Counted from the stretch's first letter, positions 40,409-50,508 are shown. The stretch: 64,000 bases of DNA from Pseudomonas sp. (GCF_030690725.1 NZ_JAUYGD010000057.1:19501-83500), one strand, 5' to 3'. Numbers and translations: made by a program. Notes: a model not told the origin generated them from the sequence alone.

Positions 40409-41206
40409 ATGGGCTTTTCCGAATTACTCCAGGCGGTGCGCGACAATCCTCAGGCGGTGCTGATTCCCGCGCAGTGGGGGCAAGGTCGCGCCAGTTTTGG
40501 CGGTCTGGTAGCGGCGCTGGTGTACGAAGCCATGCGCGCTCAGGTGCCGAGCGGGCGACCGCCGCGTTCCCTGGCGATTACCTTTGTAGGCCCGGCCGCC
40601 CCCGATGTGCCGGTACGCTTTGAAGTGGAAGTGCTGCGCGAAGGCAAGGCCGTCAGCCAGGTGCTCGGCCGGGCGATCCAGGATGGTCAGGTGGTAACCC
40701 TGGTGCAGGGCAGCTTTGGTGCCGGGCGTGAGTCGCGCATCGCCGTGCAGGCCGATCCCGCGCCGCAAGCCAAGGCGGTGGAGGAGTGCCAGGAGCTGCC
40801 GTATATCCCTAACGTCACCCCTGAGTTCACGCGTTTTCTGGCCATGCGTTGGGCGTTTGGCGGCATGCCTTTTACCAATAATCCTTCGCGTGAAATGGGC
40901 GGCTGGGTGCGCCTGCGCGACCAAGGCAGCGCGGAACCTGCCAATGAGGCCCATCTGTTGGCGCTGGTGGATGCCTGGCCACCTGCGGTGCTGCCGCACC
41001 TGAGTGCGCCGGCGCCGGGCAGCTCGCTGACCTGGACCATCGAGTTCGTCCAGCCGATGAGCGCGCTGAGTACCCTGGACTGGTGCCTGTACCGCGCGCA
41101 GATCGAGCATGCCCGTGATGGTTACGGCCATGTTGCGGCGGCGCTGTGGTCACCGGCTGGTGAGCTGCTGGCGATCAGTCGGCAGACCGTGGCGGTATTT
41201 GGCTAG
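40409..41206 (+). CDS. TesB-like acyl-CoA thioesterase family protein
   Basis: A 265-residue double-hot-dog thioesterase-like protein. N-terminal half has [18 protein letters not shown], and the C-terminal half [12 protein letters not shown], as in the thioesterase-like superfamily (TesB relatives). ATG at 40409 follows GAGGTGG; upstream sequence in the frame is not family-like. Its stop codon overlaps that of the converging chemoreceptor at CTAG. Substrate unknown. Confidence 0.82.
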   Translation: MGFSELLQAVRDNPQAVLIPAQWGQGRASFGGLVAALVYEAMRAQVPSGRPPRSLAITFVGPAAPDVPVRFEVEVLREGKAVSQVLGRAIQDGQVVTLVQGSFGAGRESRIAVQADPAPQAKAVEECQELPYIPNVTPEFTRFLAMRWAFGGMPFTNNPSREMGGWVRLRDQGSAEPANEAHLLALVDAWPPAVLPHLSAPAPGSSLTWTIEFVQPMSALSTLDWCLYRAQIEHARDGYGHVAAALWSPAGELLAISRQTVAVFG

Positions 41207-42669
41207 AGCTTGAGCTGGCGAATAGCCTTGTTCAGCTCGCCAGCCAGGTTGGCCAGCTCGCTGCTGGTAACGGCCGATTGTCCGGTCTGGCCGACGGTCT
41301 GCTCGGTGACGTCGCGGATGCGGATCACCGCGCGGTTCATCTCTTCGGCCACCTGGCTCTGCTGCTCCGCCGCCACGGCGATCTGCGTATTGCTTTCCCG
41401 CATCAGCGCCACGGATTCGGTGATGGCGACTAATGCCTGGCCGGCCTCACCGGCCTGTTTGACGCATTCATCGGCCTTGATCGAGCTGTCCTGCATAAAG
41501 TCCACAGCATCGCGGGTGCCACTTTGCAGGGTGTTGATCATCTGGGTGATCACGTCGGTGGAGTCCTGCACGCGCTTGGCCAGGTTGCGCACTTCATCGG
41601 CGACCACGGCAAAGCCGCGGCCCATTTCGCCGGCGCGGGCGGCTTCGATGGCAGCGTTCAGGGCGAGCAAATTGGTCTGTTCGGCAATGCCGTGAATCTC
41701 ACTGACCACGCCGCCGATCTTCTGGCTGTCGACCGCCAGCTGTTCGATCATCTGCGCGGTCTGCTGCACGCCGCTGGACAGCCCGGAAATCGACAGGCTC
41801 ACGCGGTTGACCGCCTGCTGGCCGCTCTGCGCGAGGTGTTCGGCGTTTTTTGACTGGTCGCGGGTATCAGCCGTGTGCTCAGCGATATGGTGCACGGTGG
41901 CAGACATTTCGTTAATCGCCGTGGCCGCCTGTTCGGTTTCGCTCTGCTGTTCGAGCATGCCCTGGCGCACGTCGCGCATATTGCCGGCCAGACGCTTGGC
42001 ACCCTCATCCAGCTGTGCTGCCGACTGGGCGACAATGCCGACCACCCGTTGATAGCCAGCCTGCATAGCATTAAAGGCGCTGGCCATCTGGCCCACTTCA
42101 TCCTTGCAGTCCAGTGGCACACGGGCGCGGAGATCGCCGCTCTTTTCCACCTGCAGCATCACGTCCTTGAGGGTGTTGAGGTGGCTGAGCAGAAAGCGAA
42201 TCAACAACTGCGAGGCTGCCAGCAACAGCAGCATCAATAGCGCAACGACCAGGGCGTAACTAGGCGCTCGGTCGAAAAACACCTCAGTCAGACTCGGTGC
42301 CGAAGCGGTGATGGCCAGGCGCTGGCCGTCTTCACGGACGATGACTTCGGCGCCGATCAGCCCATCGCTACCGTTTAAGTCGACCCAACCACGTGCGTTG
42401 GCCAGGGCGCTGCCCTGATTGTCCGGCAGGCGTGGCGTCTGCCCGCTGGCAACGCTCAGCAGATTGCCGACCTTCGGCAAGGCCAGCTCCTGCGGCCATT
42501 GGCTTAATAAGCGTGCCTGCTGCTGCGCAGCCTGCTTGGCGGCGTGCTGGTGCACCTGTTGTTCCAGGTGCAGGGCGTAGAGCACCAGCAGCAGCGTAGT
42601 AAAGAAAGCTACGGCATTTACGGCCCAGAATTTGTACTTCAGGGAAAGGTCGCTGATCCAATGGCCCAT
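41203..42669 (-). CDS. Methyl-accepting chemotaxis protein, short periplasmic sensor
   Basis: A 488-residue chemoreceptor. TM1 about 13-32, a short periplasmic segment of about 105 residues, TM2 about 138-160, HAMP and a signalling domain with [21 protein letters not shown]. The sensor is much shorter than in the other two receptors and shows no domain I recognise; it includes [16 protein letters not shown]. Its stop shares CTAG with the converging thioesterase. Confidence 0.9.
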   Translation of the reverse strand: MGHWISDLSLKYKFWAVNAVAFFTTLLLVLYALHLEQQVHQHAAKQAAQQQARLLSQWPQELALPKVGNLLSVASGQTPRLPDNQGSALANARGWVDLNGSDGLIGAEVIVREDGQRLAITASAPSLTEVFFDRAPSYALVVALLMLLLLAASQLLIRFLLSHLNTLKDVMLQVEKSGDLRARVPLDCKDEVGQMASAFNAMQAGYQRVVGIVAQSAAQLDEGAKRLAGNMRDVRQGMLEQQSETEQAATAINEMSATVHHIAEHTADTRDQSKNAEHLAQSGQQAVNRVSLSISGLSSGVQQTAQMIEQLAVDSQKIGGVVSEIHGIAEQTNLLALNAAIEAARAGEMGRGFAVVADEVRNLAKRVQDSTDVITQMINTLQSGTRDAVDFMQDSSIKADECVKQAGEAGQALVAITESVALMRESNTQIAVAAEQQSQVAEEMNRAVIRIRDVTEQTVGQTGQSAVTSSELANLAGELNKAIRQLKL

Positions 42670-42777
42670 GCAGGTGTCTCTGTGTGAGGTGAAGGCTTGG
42701 CAAAGTGCCAGTAGTGTCGCCCAACCTCACAGCGGATCTATTGATCCTTATCAACCGCACTGTGCTAATTGGACTAA

Positions 42778-43596
42778 TTAGCTGGCCGCGCCCTTGAATG
42801 CAGGCAGGTTGAAGAAGGCCTGGGCCGCAGCACTGGTATGGGCCGCCACTACCTGTTCGGTTTCACCGCGGTGCTGCGCCACTTCACGCAACACCTCAAC
42901 CAGAAACGCCGGCTCGTTACGCCCGTTCTTTGGTTTCGGCCGCAGGCTGCGTGGCAGCAGGAAGGGCGCATCACTTTCCAGCATCAGGCGGCCGCGGGGG
43001 ATTTCCTTGACCAGTGGATGCAGATGACTGCCACGGCGCTCGTCGCAGATCCAGCCGGTGATGCCGATATGCAGGTCCATATCCAGGTAGTTGAACAGCG
43101 CGCGCTTTTCCCCGGTAAAGCAGTGCACCACGGCCGCCGGCAGCTGATCGCGGAAGTGCCGCAGGATCGCCAGCAGGCGCTCGTCAGCATCACGCTCGTG
43201 TAGAAACACCGGTAATTGCAGTTCCACCGCCAGGGCCAGTTGTTGCTCCAGCACCTGCTCCTGTTGCGGGCGGGGTGAGAAGTCGCGGTTGAAGTCCAGC
43301 CCGCATTCGCCCACCGCGCGCACCCTGGGATCGGTCAGCAGGGCCTTGAGCTGCGCATGGCTGTCGCTGTTCCAGCTGCTGGCATCGTGAGGGTGAATAC
43401 CGGCGGTGCTGAACAAATGTTCTGCGCTGTCATCCAACTGCCGGCACAGCTCCAAGGCGTGCTCACTTTCCGCCAGGCTGGTGCCGGTCAACAGCATTTG
43501 CTGGATGCCTGCCGCATAAGCGCGAGCGAGGAGTGCTTCGCGTTGTTCGGCAAAGCTTGGGTGAGTCAGATTGACGCCGATGTCGATGAGTTGCAT
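42778..43596 (-). CDS. TatD family metal-dependent hydrolase
   Basis: A 272-residue TatD-type TIM-barrel hydrolase. Metal ligands: [11 protein letters not shown] at the N-terminus (TatD uses Asn in place of the first His), [23 protein letters not shown] and [11 protein letters not shown]. Members are 3'-5' exonucleases/DNases acting in DNA repair and cell-death DNA degradation in E. coli. Length normal. It is followed on the minus strand by the chemoreceptor after about 108 bases. Confidence 0.92.
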   Translation of the reverse strand: MQLIDIGVNLTHPSFAEQREALLARAYAAGIQQMLLTGTSLAESEHALELCRQLDDSAEHLFSTAGIHPHDASSWNSDSHAQLKALLTDPRVRAVGECGLDFNRDFSPRPQQEQVLEQQLALAVELQLPVFLHERDADERLLAILRHFRDQLPAAVVHCFTGEKRALFNYLDMDLHIGITGWICDERRGSHLHPLVKEIPRGRLMLESDAPFLLPRSLRPKPKNGRNEPAFLVEVLREVAQHRGETEQVVAAHTSAAAQAFFNLPAFKGAAS

Positions 43597-43832
43597 GGTG
43601 CTACCTGCTGAATTGATTGGGCAGCATAGCAGAGCTTTTTTAATAGATTAAAAGCCAATAAATACAGTTAGTTAAAGCCTATACATGATGTTGCATATGA
43701 TTGTCGGCTGGCATCCATGGGCGGGCTGTGCCAACCTCCGCGCCCCGCGCGAGGGGTCAGTTGCCTTATACCCAGCCTGTTCAGACGCGCCGCTGCACTG
43801 ATCTGTCGGCCGATTTCGCCCCTGGAGCCTTG

Positions 43833-45218
43833 ATGTTGCGAGTGCTGCTCACCTGCTGCCTATTGCTGCTGTCGTGTACAGCGGTGGCGCGCGTGGCTGG
43901 CCCGCTGGAAGTCGAACAGCCCAAGGCCGCCCGTGACCTGGCGAGCATTCGCAGCAGTGGTGAGTTGCGCGTGCTGGTCAACCAGAGCCGCAACAGCTCG
44001 GGTGAGGTCAAAGGCCAGAGCATTGGCGTCGAATACCAGCGCATGCGCGCCTTCGAGCAGTACCTCAATCGCAACTCGCGCGATGGCCGCACGCTCAAGT
44101 TGAAGGTCATCCCGCGCGCCAAGGATCAGCTGCTGGCTGCCTTGCAGCGCGGCGAGGGTGATCTGGTTGCCCCCGGTGAACTGCTGAATATTCCGCGCGG
44201 CAGCAAGCTCAGCGCCAGCGCGGCGATCCGCAGCAATGTGCCGCTGATCATCGTCGCCAAACAGGGTAACCGCCGTTACCAGAACCTCGAACAGCTCTCC
44301 GGGCGCAGCCTGGCCTTGCCTGCGGGCAGCGTGGCGGGGGAAGCGGTGCGGGCGGTCAACCAGCGCCTGATCGACAGCAAGCGTTCGCCGATTATCGTCG
44401 AATGGGTCGACCCGAGCCTGGCAGTCGAGGACGTGCTGGAAATGGTCCAGGCCGGCATCTTCAGCGTCACGGCGGTCGAGCAGCCAATTGCCGAGCGCTG
44501 GGCCAAGGTGATGCCCAAGCTGCGCCTGGACCGTCATCTGCAATTGGCCAGCGACGGTGATATGCGCTGGTACGTACGTCGCGACACACCGATGCTCGGC
44601 GCGAGCATCGATCGCTTTCTCAAGGGTTACCGTGACCCGGCGGATCAGGACGCGGCGTTCCAGCGCGTCTACCGGCGCCTGTACAAGGTGCATTACCCGC
44701 TGGGCCGCACCGAGCGGCAGCGCCTGGAAAAAGTCCGCCCGGTACTGCAACGCTATGCCACTCAGCATGATTTCGACTGGTTGGCCCTGGCGGCTGTGGC
44801 CTTTAAGGAGTCGACCCTTAACCCCGCCGCGCGCGGGGCCGGTGGCGCCACCGGGCTGATGCAGATCACCCCGGCGGCCGCGCGCAGCGTGGGTGTAAGC
44901 AATATCGGCGTGCTGGATAACAATGTGCAGGCCAGCGCCAAGTACCTGGCGATGATTCGTCGCAACTACTTCAACAGCCCGCAGCTTAACGAGCGCGAGC
45001 GCATGGCCTTTATCCTGGCCGGCTACAACATGGGCCCGCAACGGGTGCAGAGCCTGCGGGCAGAAGCACGCAGGCGCGGCCTGAATCCCAATCAGTGGTT
45101 CTTTCAGGTGGAGCGGGTGGCTATGGAGCAGATGGGCATGGGCGTGGTCAGCTATGTGAATAGCGTGAATAAGTACTACCTTGCTTATGACCGCGAGCGC
45201 TATCTATTGGAGCCTTAG
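43833..45218 (+). CDS. Membrane-bound lytic transglycosylase MltF-like
   Basis: A 461-residue periplasmic protein with a signal peptide (VLLTCCLLLLSCTAVA), then a solute-binding-like domain (about 30-270; SGELRVLVNQSRN) and a C-terminal SLT transglycosylase domain with catalytic Glu in VAFKESTLNP, followed by GATGLMQITPAAA and AGYNMGPQRV. This is the MltF two-domain plan, in which the N-domain regulates cleavage of murein. The SC within the signal could suggest a lipoprotein, but no clean lipobox is seen. ATG at 43833 is preceded by GGAG. Confidence 0.88.
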   Translation: MLRVLLTCCLLLLSCTAVARVAGPLEVEQPKAARDLASIRSSGELRVLVNQSRNSSGEVKGQSIGVEYQRMRAFEQYLNRNSRDGRTLKLKVIPRAKDQLLAALQRGEGDLVAPGELLNIPRGSKLSASAAIRSNVPLIIVAKQGNRRYQNLEQLSGRSLALPAGSVAGEAVRAVNQRLIDSKRSPIIVEWVDPSLAVEDVLEMVQAGIFSVTAVEQPIAERWAKVMPKLRLDRHLQLASDGDMRWYVRRDTPMLGASIDRFLKGYRDPADQDAAFQRVYRRLYKVHYPLGRTERQRLEKVRPVLQRYATQHDFDWLALAAVAFKESTLNPAARGAGGATGLMQITPAAARSVGVSNIGVLDNNVQASAKYLAMIRRNYFNSPQLNERERMAFILAGYNMGPQRVQSLRAEARRRGLNPNQWFFQVERVAMEQMGMGVVSYVNSVNKYYLAYDRERYLLEP

Positions 45219-45261
45219 CGCGCAGGTTGAGAATGTCGATTTATTAATTTATTCGATACTG

Positions 45262-45283
45262 TAAAGCGATTTTATCCGCTTTA
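45262..45283. promoter_or_regulatory. Inverted repeat upstream of doxX-like gene
   Basis: TAAAGCG and CGCTTTA, 7 bp each with an 8-base spacer, lie in an AT-rich stretch 62-83 bases before the DoxX start. It could be an operator or a weak hairpin after mltF. Confidence 0.4.
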
Positions 45284-45344
45284 AATATTGGCTAATTGGT
45301 TTAATCTTCACTCCATCAACTCCCCACTACAAGGACTGCTGCAC

Positions 45345-45779
45345 ATGAACGCTCTGATCAAATCTGTTGTTGCGACCCAAGCTGGCTACGGCCTCACCGT
45401 GCTGCGCATCATCGCCGGCATCACCTTTGCCGCCCACGGCGCACAGAAGCTGTTTGGCTGGTTTGGCGGTTACGGCCTGGAAGGCGTAGGCCAGTGGATG
45501 GAAAGCATCGGCCTGGCGCCGGGCTACTTGTTGGCACTGATGGCCGGTAGCGCCGAGTTCTTCGGCGGCATTGCCCTGATCATCGGTCTGCTGGCGCGCC
45601 CGGCGGCTGCGGTGCTGGCAGTGACCATGGTGGTGGCAATTGCCACTGTGCACCTGGCCAATGGCTTCTTTATGAGCAACAACGGTTATGAGTTTGCCCT
45701 GGCCCTGCTGGCGATCAGCGTAGCGATCCTGATTGAAGGTGCTGGCAAGCTGTCGCTGGACAAGCGCATCGCTGGTTAA
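45345..45779 (+). CDS. DoxX family membrane protein
   Basis: A 144-residue protein with four hydrophobic helices. It has the family pattern VLRIIAGITFAAHGAQKLFGWFGG, ALMAGSAEFFGGIALI and a C-terminal NGYEFALALLAISVAIL. ATG at 45345 follows AAGGA. DoxX-like proteins relate to quinone oxidoreductase subunits and redox stress, but this group has no firm role. Confidence 0.85.
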   Translation: MNALIKSVVATQAGYGLTVLRIIAGITFAAHGAQKLFGWFGGYGLEGVGQWMESIGLAPGYLLALMAGSAEFFGGIALIIGLLARPAAAVLAVTMVVAIATVHLANGFFMSNNGYEFALALLAISVAILIEGAGKLSLDKRIAG

Positions 45780-45799
45780 GCGACTCGGCAGCAGCCAGT

Positions 45800-45825
45800 A
45801 AAAAGCCCACTTCGGTGGGCTTTTT
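45800..45825. terminator. Bidirectional terminator between doxX-like gene and lipase foldase gene
   Basis: AAAAAGCCCAC-TTCG-GTGGGCTTTTT: an 11-bp perfect stem with a stable UUCG loop and A/T tracts on both sides, serving both converging units. Confidence 0.95.
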
Positions 45826-45830
45826 ACGTT

Positions 45831-46859
45831 TCAGGGTTTGGGTTTGTTCTGCGTCGCCAGCTGTTCGGCGGCTTCCAGGCGCAGTTGTTCGCGCTCATCG
45901 AAGTTCTCCGCCGCCAGTTGGGCAATGGCGGCACGTTTGTCGCTGGCGCTCATGCCGGGGTTGTTTTCGATGGCGGCTTTTTCAGTGCTGTACTGGGCGA
46001 TGCGTTTCTTCCAGGTTTGTCGTTGCTGGTCGAGCACTTCGAGGCGCTGGGTGGCTTCGGCGCCAACCAGTTGCTGGCGCAGCTGGCGGATCTGTTCCGG
46101 TTTGGCACCGGCGGCTTGCAGTTGCGCGGTTTGCTGGCGCAGTTCGTTTTGCAGTTGCGGCAGCACGGTGTCCTGCATCTCGGCAGGCAGGCTGTTGCGC
46201 AGTTGGTCGACGGCGGCGGCTTTGCCGGCATCGTCCAACTGGCTGTTATGCAGAATCACCAGGCGTTGCAGGGTGAACTGGTTGTAGGCCTCTTCGCGGG
46301 CAAAGAACGCTTGTTGCGTTTGGCTATCGAAAATCCGTGCGCGCAGCGCTTGTACAGCGGCTTCACGCTGACGCAAGGCATCCAGATTGGCCATCTGTGG
46401 CAGCTCGCGCTCGAGCAGCACCAGCTCGCGTTTGTAGTCGAGGTACTGGTTGAGCAGGGCCAGAGCCTGTTCGCGGGCATTGGCCGGCAGCTCTGCGGCG
46501 ATATAAGCGCGCAGGCGCTCGACGCTGGTGCGCAGCGGTTCTTCACCAGCTGCGGCAAGGAAATAGTCGAAGATCCGTCGGATGTCTTCGCTGATCAGCA
46601 GATTGCCGTTGGCATCCAGGCGAAAGACGCCATCCACCGTGGTGCCGCCGAATGAGGCGGGCAGGGTTTTTAATGGCTCGGCCTTGGTTCGCGCGTCGGT
46701 CTGGCTTGGTGTGGCGGGCGGTGTATCCGGGCGTTGTATTGGTTGTGGCGCATCGCCGCTGAGCTGCGCGGGAATATCCACGGGTTGCAGGTACAGCGCG
46801 AGGGCCAGGCAGGCGGCGAACAACAGCGGCGACAACAGCAGAAATTTTTTCACAGGCAC
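45831..46859 (-). CDS. lif: Lipase-specific foldase (lipase chaperone)
   Basis: A 342-residue inner-membrane-anchored steric chaperone that folds the secreted lipase in the periplasm. One N-terminal span ([19 protein letters not shown]), a Pro-rich linker, then a long helical domain. The foldase signature RxxFDYFL is present as [10 protein letters not shown]. Starts are GTG; GTG at 46853 is better spaced from GAAGAG than the one at 46859. It follows lipA, as in family I.1/I.2 lipase operons. Confidence 0.93.
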   Translation of the reverse strand: MPVKKFLLLSPLLFAACLALALYLQPVDIPAQLSGDAPQPIQRPDTPPATPSQTDARTKAEPLKTLPASFGGTTVDGVFRLDANGNLLISEDIRRIFDYFLAAAGEEPLRTSVERLRAYIAAELPANAREQALALLNQYLDYKRELVLLERELPQMANLDALRQREAAVQALRARIFDSQTQQAFFAREEAYNQFTLQRLVILHNSQLDDAGKAAAVDQLRNSLPAEMQDTVLPQLQNELRQQTAQLQAAGAKPEQIRQLRQQLVGAEATQRLEVLDQQRQTWKKRIAQYSTEKAAIENNPGMSASDKRAAIAQLAAENFDEREQLRLEAAEQLATQNKPKP

Positions 46860-46899
46860 TCTTCAGGCGGACAAGCGGATTCGGCGAGGTGGGCAGAAA

Positions 46900-46927
46900 C
46901 GCCAGGGGCTGAGGGTAGCCCCTGGCG
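46900..46927 (-). other. Strong hairpin between lipA and its foldase gene
   Basis: CGCCAGGGGCT and AGCCCCTGGCG make an 11-bp perfect stem with a 6-base loop. On the minus-strand message it is followed by only TTT, so it should be a partial terminator or a 3' end stabiliser for lipA. Confidence 0.75.
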
Positions 46928-46933
46928 AAGCTG

Positions 46934-47908
<975 letters not shown>

Positions 47909-47971
47909 TCAAGGCAGTCCATGCAGCCAAAACGCCCATCCCGTGGCGTGTACATCAGCCCAGGGGTATTG

Positions 47972-47986
47972 GCAGAAACCATGCCA
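47972..47986 (-). promoter_or_regulatory. Putative sigma-54 promoter of lipA
   Basis: On the minus strand TGGCATGGTTTCTGC matches TGGCAC-N5-TTGC with the invariant GG and GC spaced 10 bases. The predicted start is about 80 bases before lipA. In P. aeruginosa lipA is known to be transcribed with sigma-54 through the CbrAB-LipR route. Confidence 0.6.
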
Positions 47987-48003
47987 GTAGCGGCAAATAG
48001 CCG

Positions 48004-48029
48004 TGTAGCCCTCTGCCACGGGCGCTACA
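48004..48029. promoter_or_regulatory. Inverted repeat upstream of the lipA promoter
   Basis: TGTAGC and GCTACA (6 bp each, 14-base spacer, with extra CC/GG pairing inside) sit 18-43 bases upstream of the -24 element. It could be an enhancer-type site, although it is nearer to the promoter than usual. Confidence 0.35.
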
Positions 48030-48225
48030 TCGACGTTGTGTGCAACCCGGTGCAGGCGCAGTGCTGCGGGTTTGTTACGGGGTGAAACGGCGCGGGCCTG
48101 GATTCAGGCCCCAGATGGCGGAGCAGCGGCCTGCGTGCAGGCGGCAAAAAGCCGAGTGGTTAGGTCGATTAGCGGTGCCACCAATCAAAGGTTGGGGTGG
48201 TTGGGCGTGGCCTTAGCGGCGCGCC

Positions 48226-48255
48226 TTGACAGTGCTGCGCAGGCTTCTCTAGGAT
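48226..48255 (+). promoter_or_regulatory. Sigma-70 promoter of the leader/small gene
   Basis: TTGACA at 48226-48231, an 18-base spacer and TAGGAT at 48250-48255. The predicted start, about 48262, is two bases before a small ORF and 160 bases before the 102-codon gene. Confidence 0.65.
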
Positions 48256-48261
48256 GCCGAC

Positions 48262-48422
48262 CCATGCGCCGATTTAAACAGCTACTTGCGGGGCGCCGGG
48301 TTAACTGCTGATTGCAGCGCCCTGAGAAGCACTCTTCGGAGGCTTTGAAATTCCGCTAAAGCGCTGGTTCGGTGTCGCCTCTCACCGCTGCCCAGCGGAC
48401 CCAATGAGGCGGAGACATATCG
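48262..48422 (+). promoter_or_regulatory. Structured 5' leader of the 102-residue protein gene
   Basis: Two nested structures are visible. First: GGGCGC (48291-48296) pairs GCGCCC (48317-48322), enclosing CTGC/GCAG. Second: CGCCTC (48376-48381) pairs GAGGCG (48406-48411), enclosing CCGCTG/CAGCGG. The second stem takes in the start of the ribosome site GGCGGAG (48408-48414). A 15-codon ORF ends inside the first. This is the form of an attenuator or translation-controlling leader; no known riboswitch class is recognised. Confidence 0.5.
48264..48311 (+). CDS. Possible 15-residue leader peptide
   Basis: ATG...TGA encodes MRRFKQLLAGRRVNC. It begins only about two bases after the predicted transcription start, so it would be nearly leaderless. 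Two Arg-Arg pairs in 15 residues are suggestive of a sensing peptide, and its 3' part lies in the first leader stem, so translation would open it. No direct support beyond position. Confidence 0.3.
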   Translation: MRRFKQLLAGRRVNC

Positions 48423-48731
48423 ATGCACTGTCCCCAACCGCTTATTCGCCTGGCCCCGATCACATCCGGGCTAACCCTGCACAATCCGAAAATCCTCCTG
48501 GGCGGCAGTCACCAGCCGACCCTGCTGCGCTACCTCGACGGCTGGCCCAAGCGTTGGCCAGGCCCGCGTACCTTTCTGATCAACTTTGTTCGCGATGGCG
48601 AATCCCTGGCGCGCTTTGCCAGCGATCACTTCGACATGGCGGTGATCCAGGCGCCAAGCGCCGCGCAGTTGGAAGAGACTGTGCGTCAGCTGACGCGGGT
48701 GGCCAAGCAGGGGTTGATCACCCGGCGCTGA
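48423..48731 (+). CDS. Conserved hypothetical protein, 102 residues
   Basis: A 102-residue soluble protein without signal or membrane segment; no domain recognised. Notable pieces are KILLGGSHQPTLLRYLDGWP, GPRTFLINFVRDGESLARF and HFDMAVIQAP. GGAG lies 8 bases before the ATG, partly in a leader stem. In P. aeruginosa a small gene of similar size precedes the polyphosphate:AMP phosphotransferase gene (PA3455), as here. Function unknown. Confidence 0.7.
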   Translation: MHCPQPLIRLAPITSGLTLHNPKILLGGSHQPTLLRYLDGWPKRWPGPRTFLINFVRDGESLARFASDHFDMAVIQAPSAAQLEETVRQLTRVAKQGLITRR

Positions 48732-48942
48732 CAGGCCGTTGAGAAACTACCTGCGTTGGCAATACTGCGTTGAAATCGGCCCGGGACGCGGCGTCTCAAA
48801 ATGCTTATTTACAACACGTAAACTCCGCTTTTGACTTACTACGTTCGCCCTGCGGGCCAGCCTGCGGCTGTTACTCCGCTGTGCTGCGTAGCGGCCGATT
48901 TCGCCTTGTCTTGCCTGCCTCGCCTACGTTTTCAACGGCCTG
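48732..48942. repeat. 211-bp imperfect palindromic element
   Basis: The ends are inverted: CAGGCCGTTGA at 48732 and TCAACGGCCTG ending at 48942, with further matches inwards (GAAATCGGCC at 48772-48781 and GGCCGATTTC at 48894-48903). It starts at the stop codon of the 102-codon gene and ends 78 bases before the phosphotransferase start. No ORF. It looks like a MITE-like, non-autonomous element; other copies are not in this window. Confidence 0.7.
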
Positions 48943-49020
48943 CAGTTGAATGATGCAACAGCTTTGGCCAAAGCCACTGCCGATCCGCTAGGCTCAACCG
49001 ATATTGTCAGGGAGTGGGCT

Positions 49021-50508
49021 ATGTTCGAATCCGCCGAGATCGGCCGCAGTATTGATAAAGAAACCTATGAGGCCGAGGCTCCAGCGCTGCGCGAAGCGCT
49101 GCTGGAGGCGCAGTACGAGTTGCAGCAGCAAGGGCGTTTTGCCGTGCTTATCCTGATCGATGGCATCGAAGGCGCGGGCAAGGGCGAGACGGTCAAACTG
49201 CTCAACGAGTGGATGGACGCGCGGCTGATTCAGGTCAACACCTTCGATCAGCAGACTGATGAGGAACTGGCGCGCCCGCCGGCTTGGCGCTATTGGCGGC
49301 AACTGCCGCCCAAGGGGCGCATCGGCATTTTCTTCGGCAACTGGTACAGCCAGATGCTGCAGGGACGGGTGCATGGGCGGATCAAGAACGCCGTGCTCGA
49401 CCAGGCCATCGACACCACCCTGGGGCTGGAGCGCATGCTCTGCGATGAGGGCACGCTGATCTTCAAGTTCTGGTTTCATCTGTCCAAACAGCAGATGAAG
49501 GCGCGCCTGAAGGCGCTGCAGGACGACCCGCTGCACAGCTGGCGGATCAGTCCGCTGGACTGGCAGCAGTCGAAGACCTACGACAAGTTCGTGCGGGTTG
49601 GTGAGCGCGTACTGCGCCGCACCAGCCGTGATTATGCGCCCTGGTATGTGGTTGAGGGGGTAGATGAGTATTACCGCAGCCTGACGGTCGGGCGCATCCT
49701 GCTCGATGGGTTGCAGGCGGCGCTGAAGGCCAAGAGCCGCCCCGTACCCCATCCCCATGCTGCGCCGCTGACTTCCAGCCTGGATGAGCGTGGGTTGATC
49801 GACAGCCTGGACATGACCCAGGCGCTGGACAAGGACAGCTACAACGAGCAGCTGGTGATCGAGCAGGCGCGACTCTCTAGCTTGATGCGCGACAAGCGTA
49901 TGCGTCGCCATTCGCTGATCGCGGTGTTCGAGGGTAATGATGCGGCGGGTAAGGGCGGGGCGATTCGCCGGGTGATCGGTGCGCTCGATCCCCGTCAGTA
50001 CCGCATCGTCCCGGTTGCTGCGCCAACCGAAGAAGAGCGCGCGCAGCCTTACCTGTGGCGCTTCTGGCGGCATATTCCGCCGCGCGGCAAGTTCACCGTG
50101 TTTGATCGCTCCTGGTATGGCCGGGTGCTGGTGGAACGGGTCGAGGGCTTTTGCAGCACCGGCGACTGGCTGCGCGCCTATGGCGAGATCAACGACTTCG
50201 AAGAGCAGCTCAGCGAAGCCGGCGTGGTGCTGGTGAAGTTCTGGCTGTCGATTGATCAGCAGACCCAGCTGGAGCGCTTCAAGGCGCGTGAGCAGATTCC
50301 CTTCAAGCGTTTCAAGATCACCGAAGAAGACTGGCGCAACCGCGAAAAATGGCCGCTGTACCGCGATGCGATAGGCGATATGGTCGACCGCACCAGCACG
50401 GAAATCGCGCCCTGGACGCTGGTGGAAGCCAATGACAAACGCTTCGCCCGAATCAAGGTACTGCGCACCATCAATCAGGCGCTTGAGGCGGCATTCGGCA
50501 AGGGCTGA
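49021..50508 (+). CDS. pap: Polyphosphate:AMP phosphotransferase (PAP)
   Basis: A 495-residue protein of two tandem PPK2 domains, the layout of polyphosphate:AMP phosphotransferases, which use polyphosphate to make ADP from AMP. Each half has a Walker A-like loop: DGIEGAGKGETVK near 45 and FEGNDAAGKGGAIRR near 305; lid and Walker B pieces are DQQTDEELARPPAWRYWR, FDRSWYGRVLVERVEG. I start at ATG 49021 after GGGAG; the upstream frame runs from a TTG beside a repeat element. Orthologue of PA3455 by order. Confidence 0.92.
   Translation: MFESAEIGRSIDKETYEAEAPALREALLEAQYELQQQGRFAVLILIDGIEGAGKGETVKLLNEWMDARLIQVNTFDQQTDEELARPPAWRYWRQLPPKGRIGIFFGNWYSQMLQGRVHGRIKNAVLDQAIDTTLGLERMLCDEGTLIFKFWFHLSKQQMKARLKALQDDPLHSWRISPLDWQQSKTYDKFVRVGERVLRRTSRDYAPWYVVEGVDEYYRSLTVGRILLDGLQAALKAKSRPVPHPHAAPLTSSLDERGLIDSLDMTQALDKDSYNEQLVIEQARLSSLMRDKRMRRHSLIAVFEGNDAAGKGGAIRRVIGALDPRQYRIVPVAAPTEEERAQPYLWRFWRHIPPRGKFTVFDRSWYGRVLVERVEGFCSTGDWLRAYGEINDFEEQLSEAGVVLVKFWLSIDQQTQLERFKAREQIPFKRFKITEEDWRNREKWPLYRDAIGDMVDRTSTEIAPWTLVEANDKRFARIKVLRTINQALEAAFGKG

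Noticed and set aside
42670..42777. GTTGATAA on the minus strand as a sigma-28 -10 element for the third chemoreceptor
   Set aside because: No TAAA-like element at the required 15-base distance.
48036..48311. 91-codon plus-strand frame upstream of the small hypothetical gene
   Set aside because: No ribosome site, no domain, and it runs through a good sigma-70 promoter and the leader.
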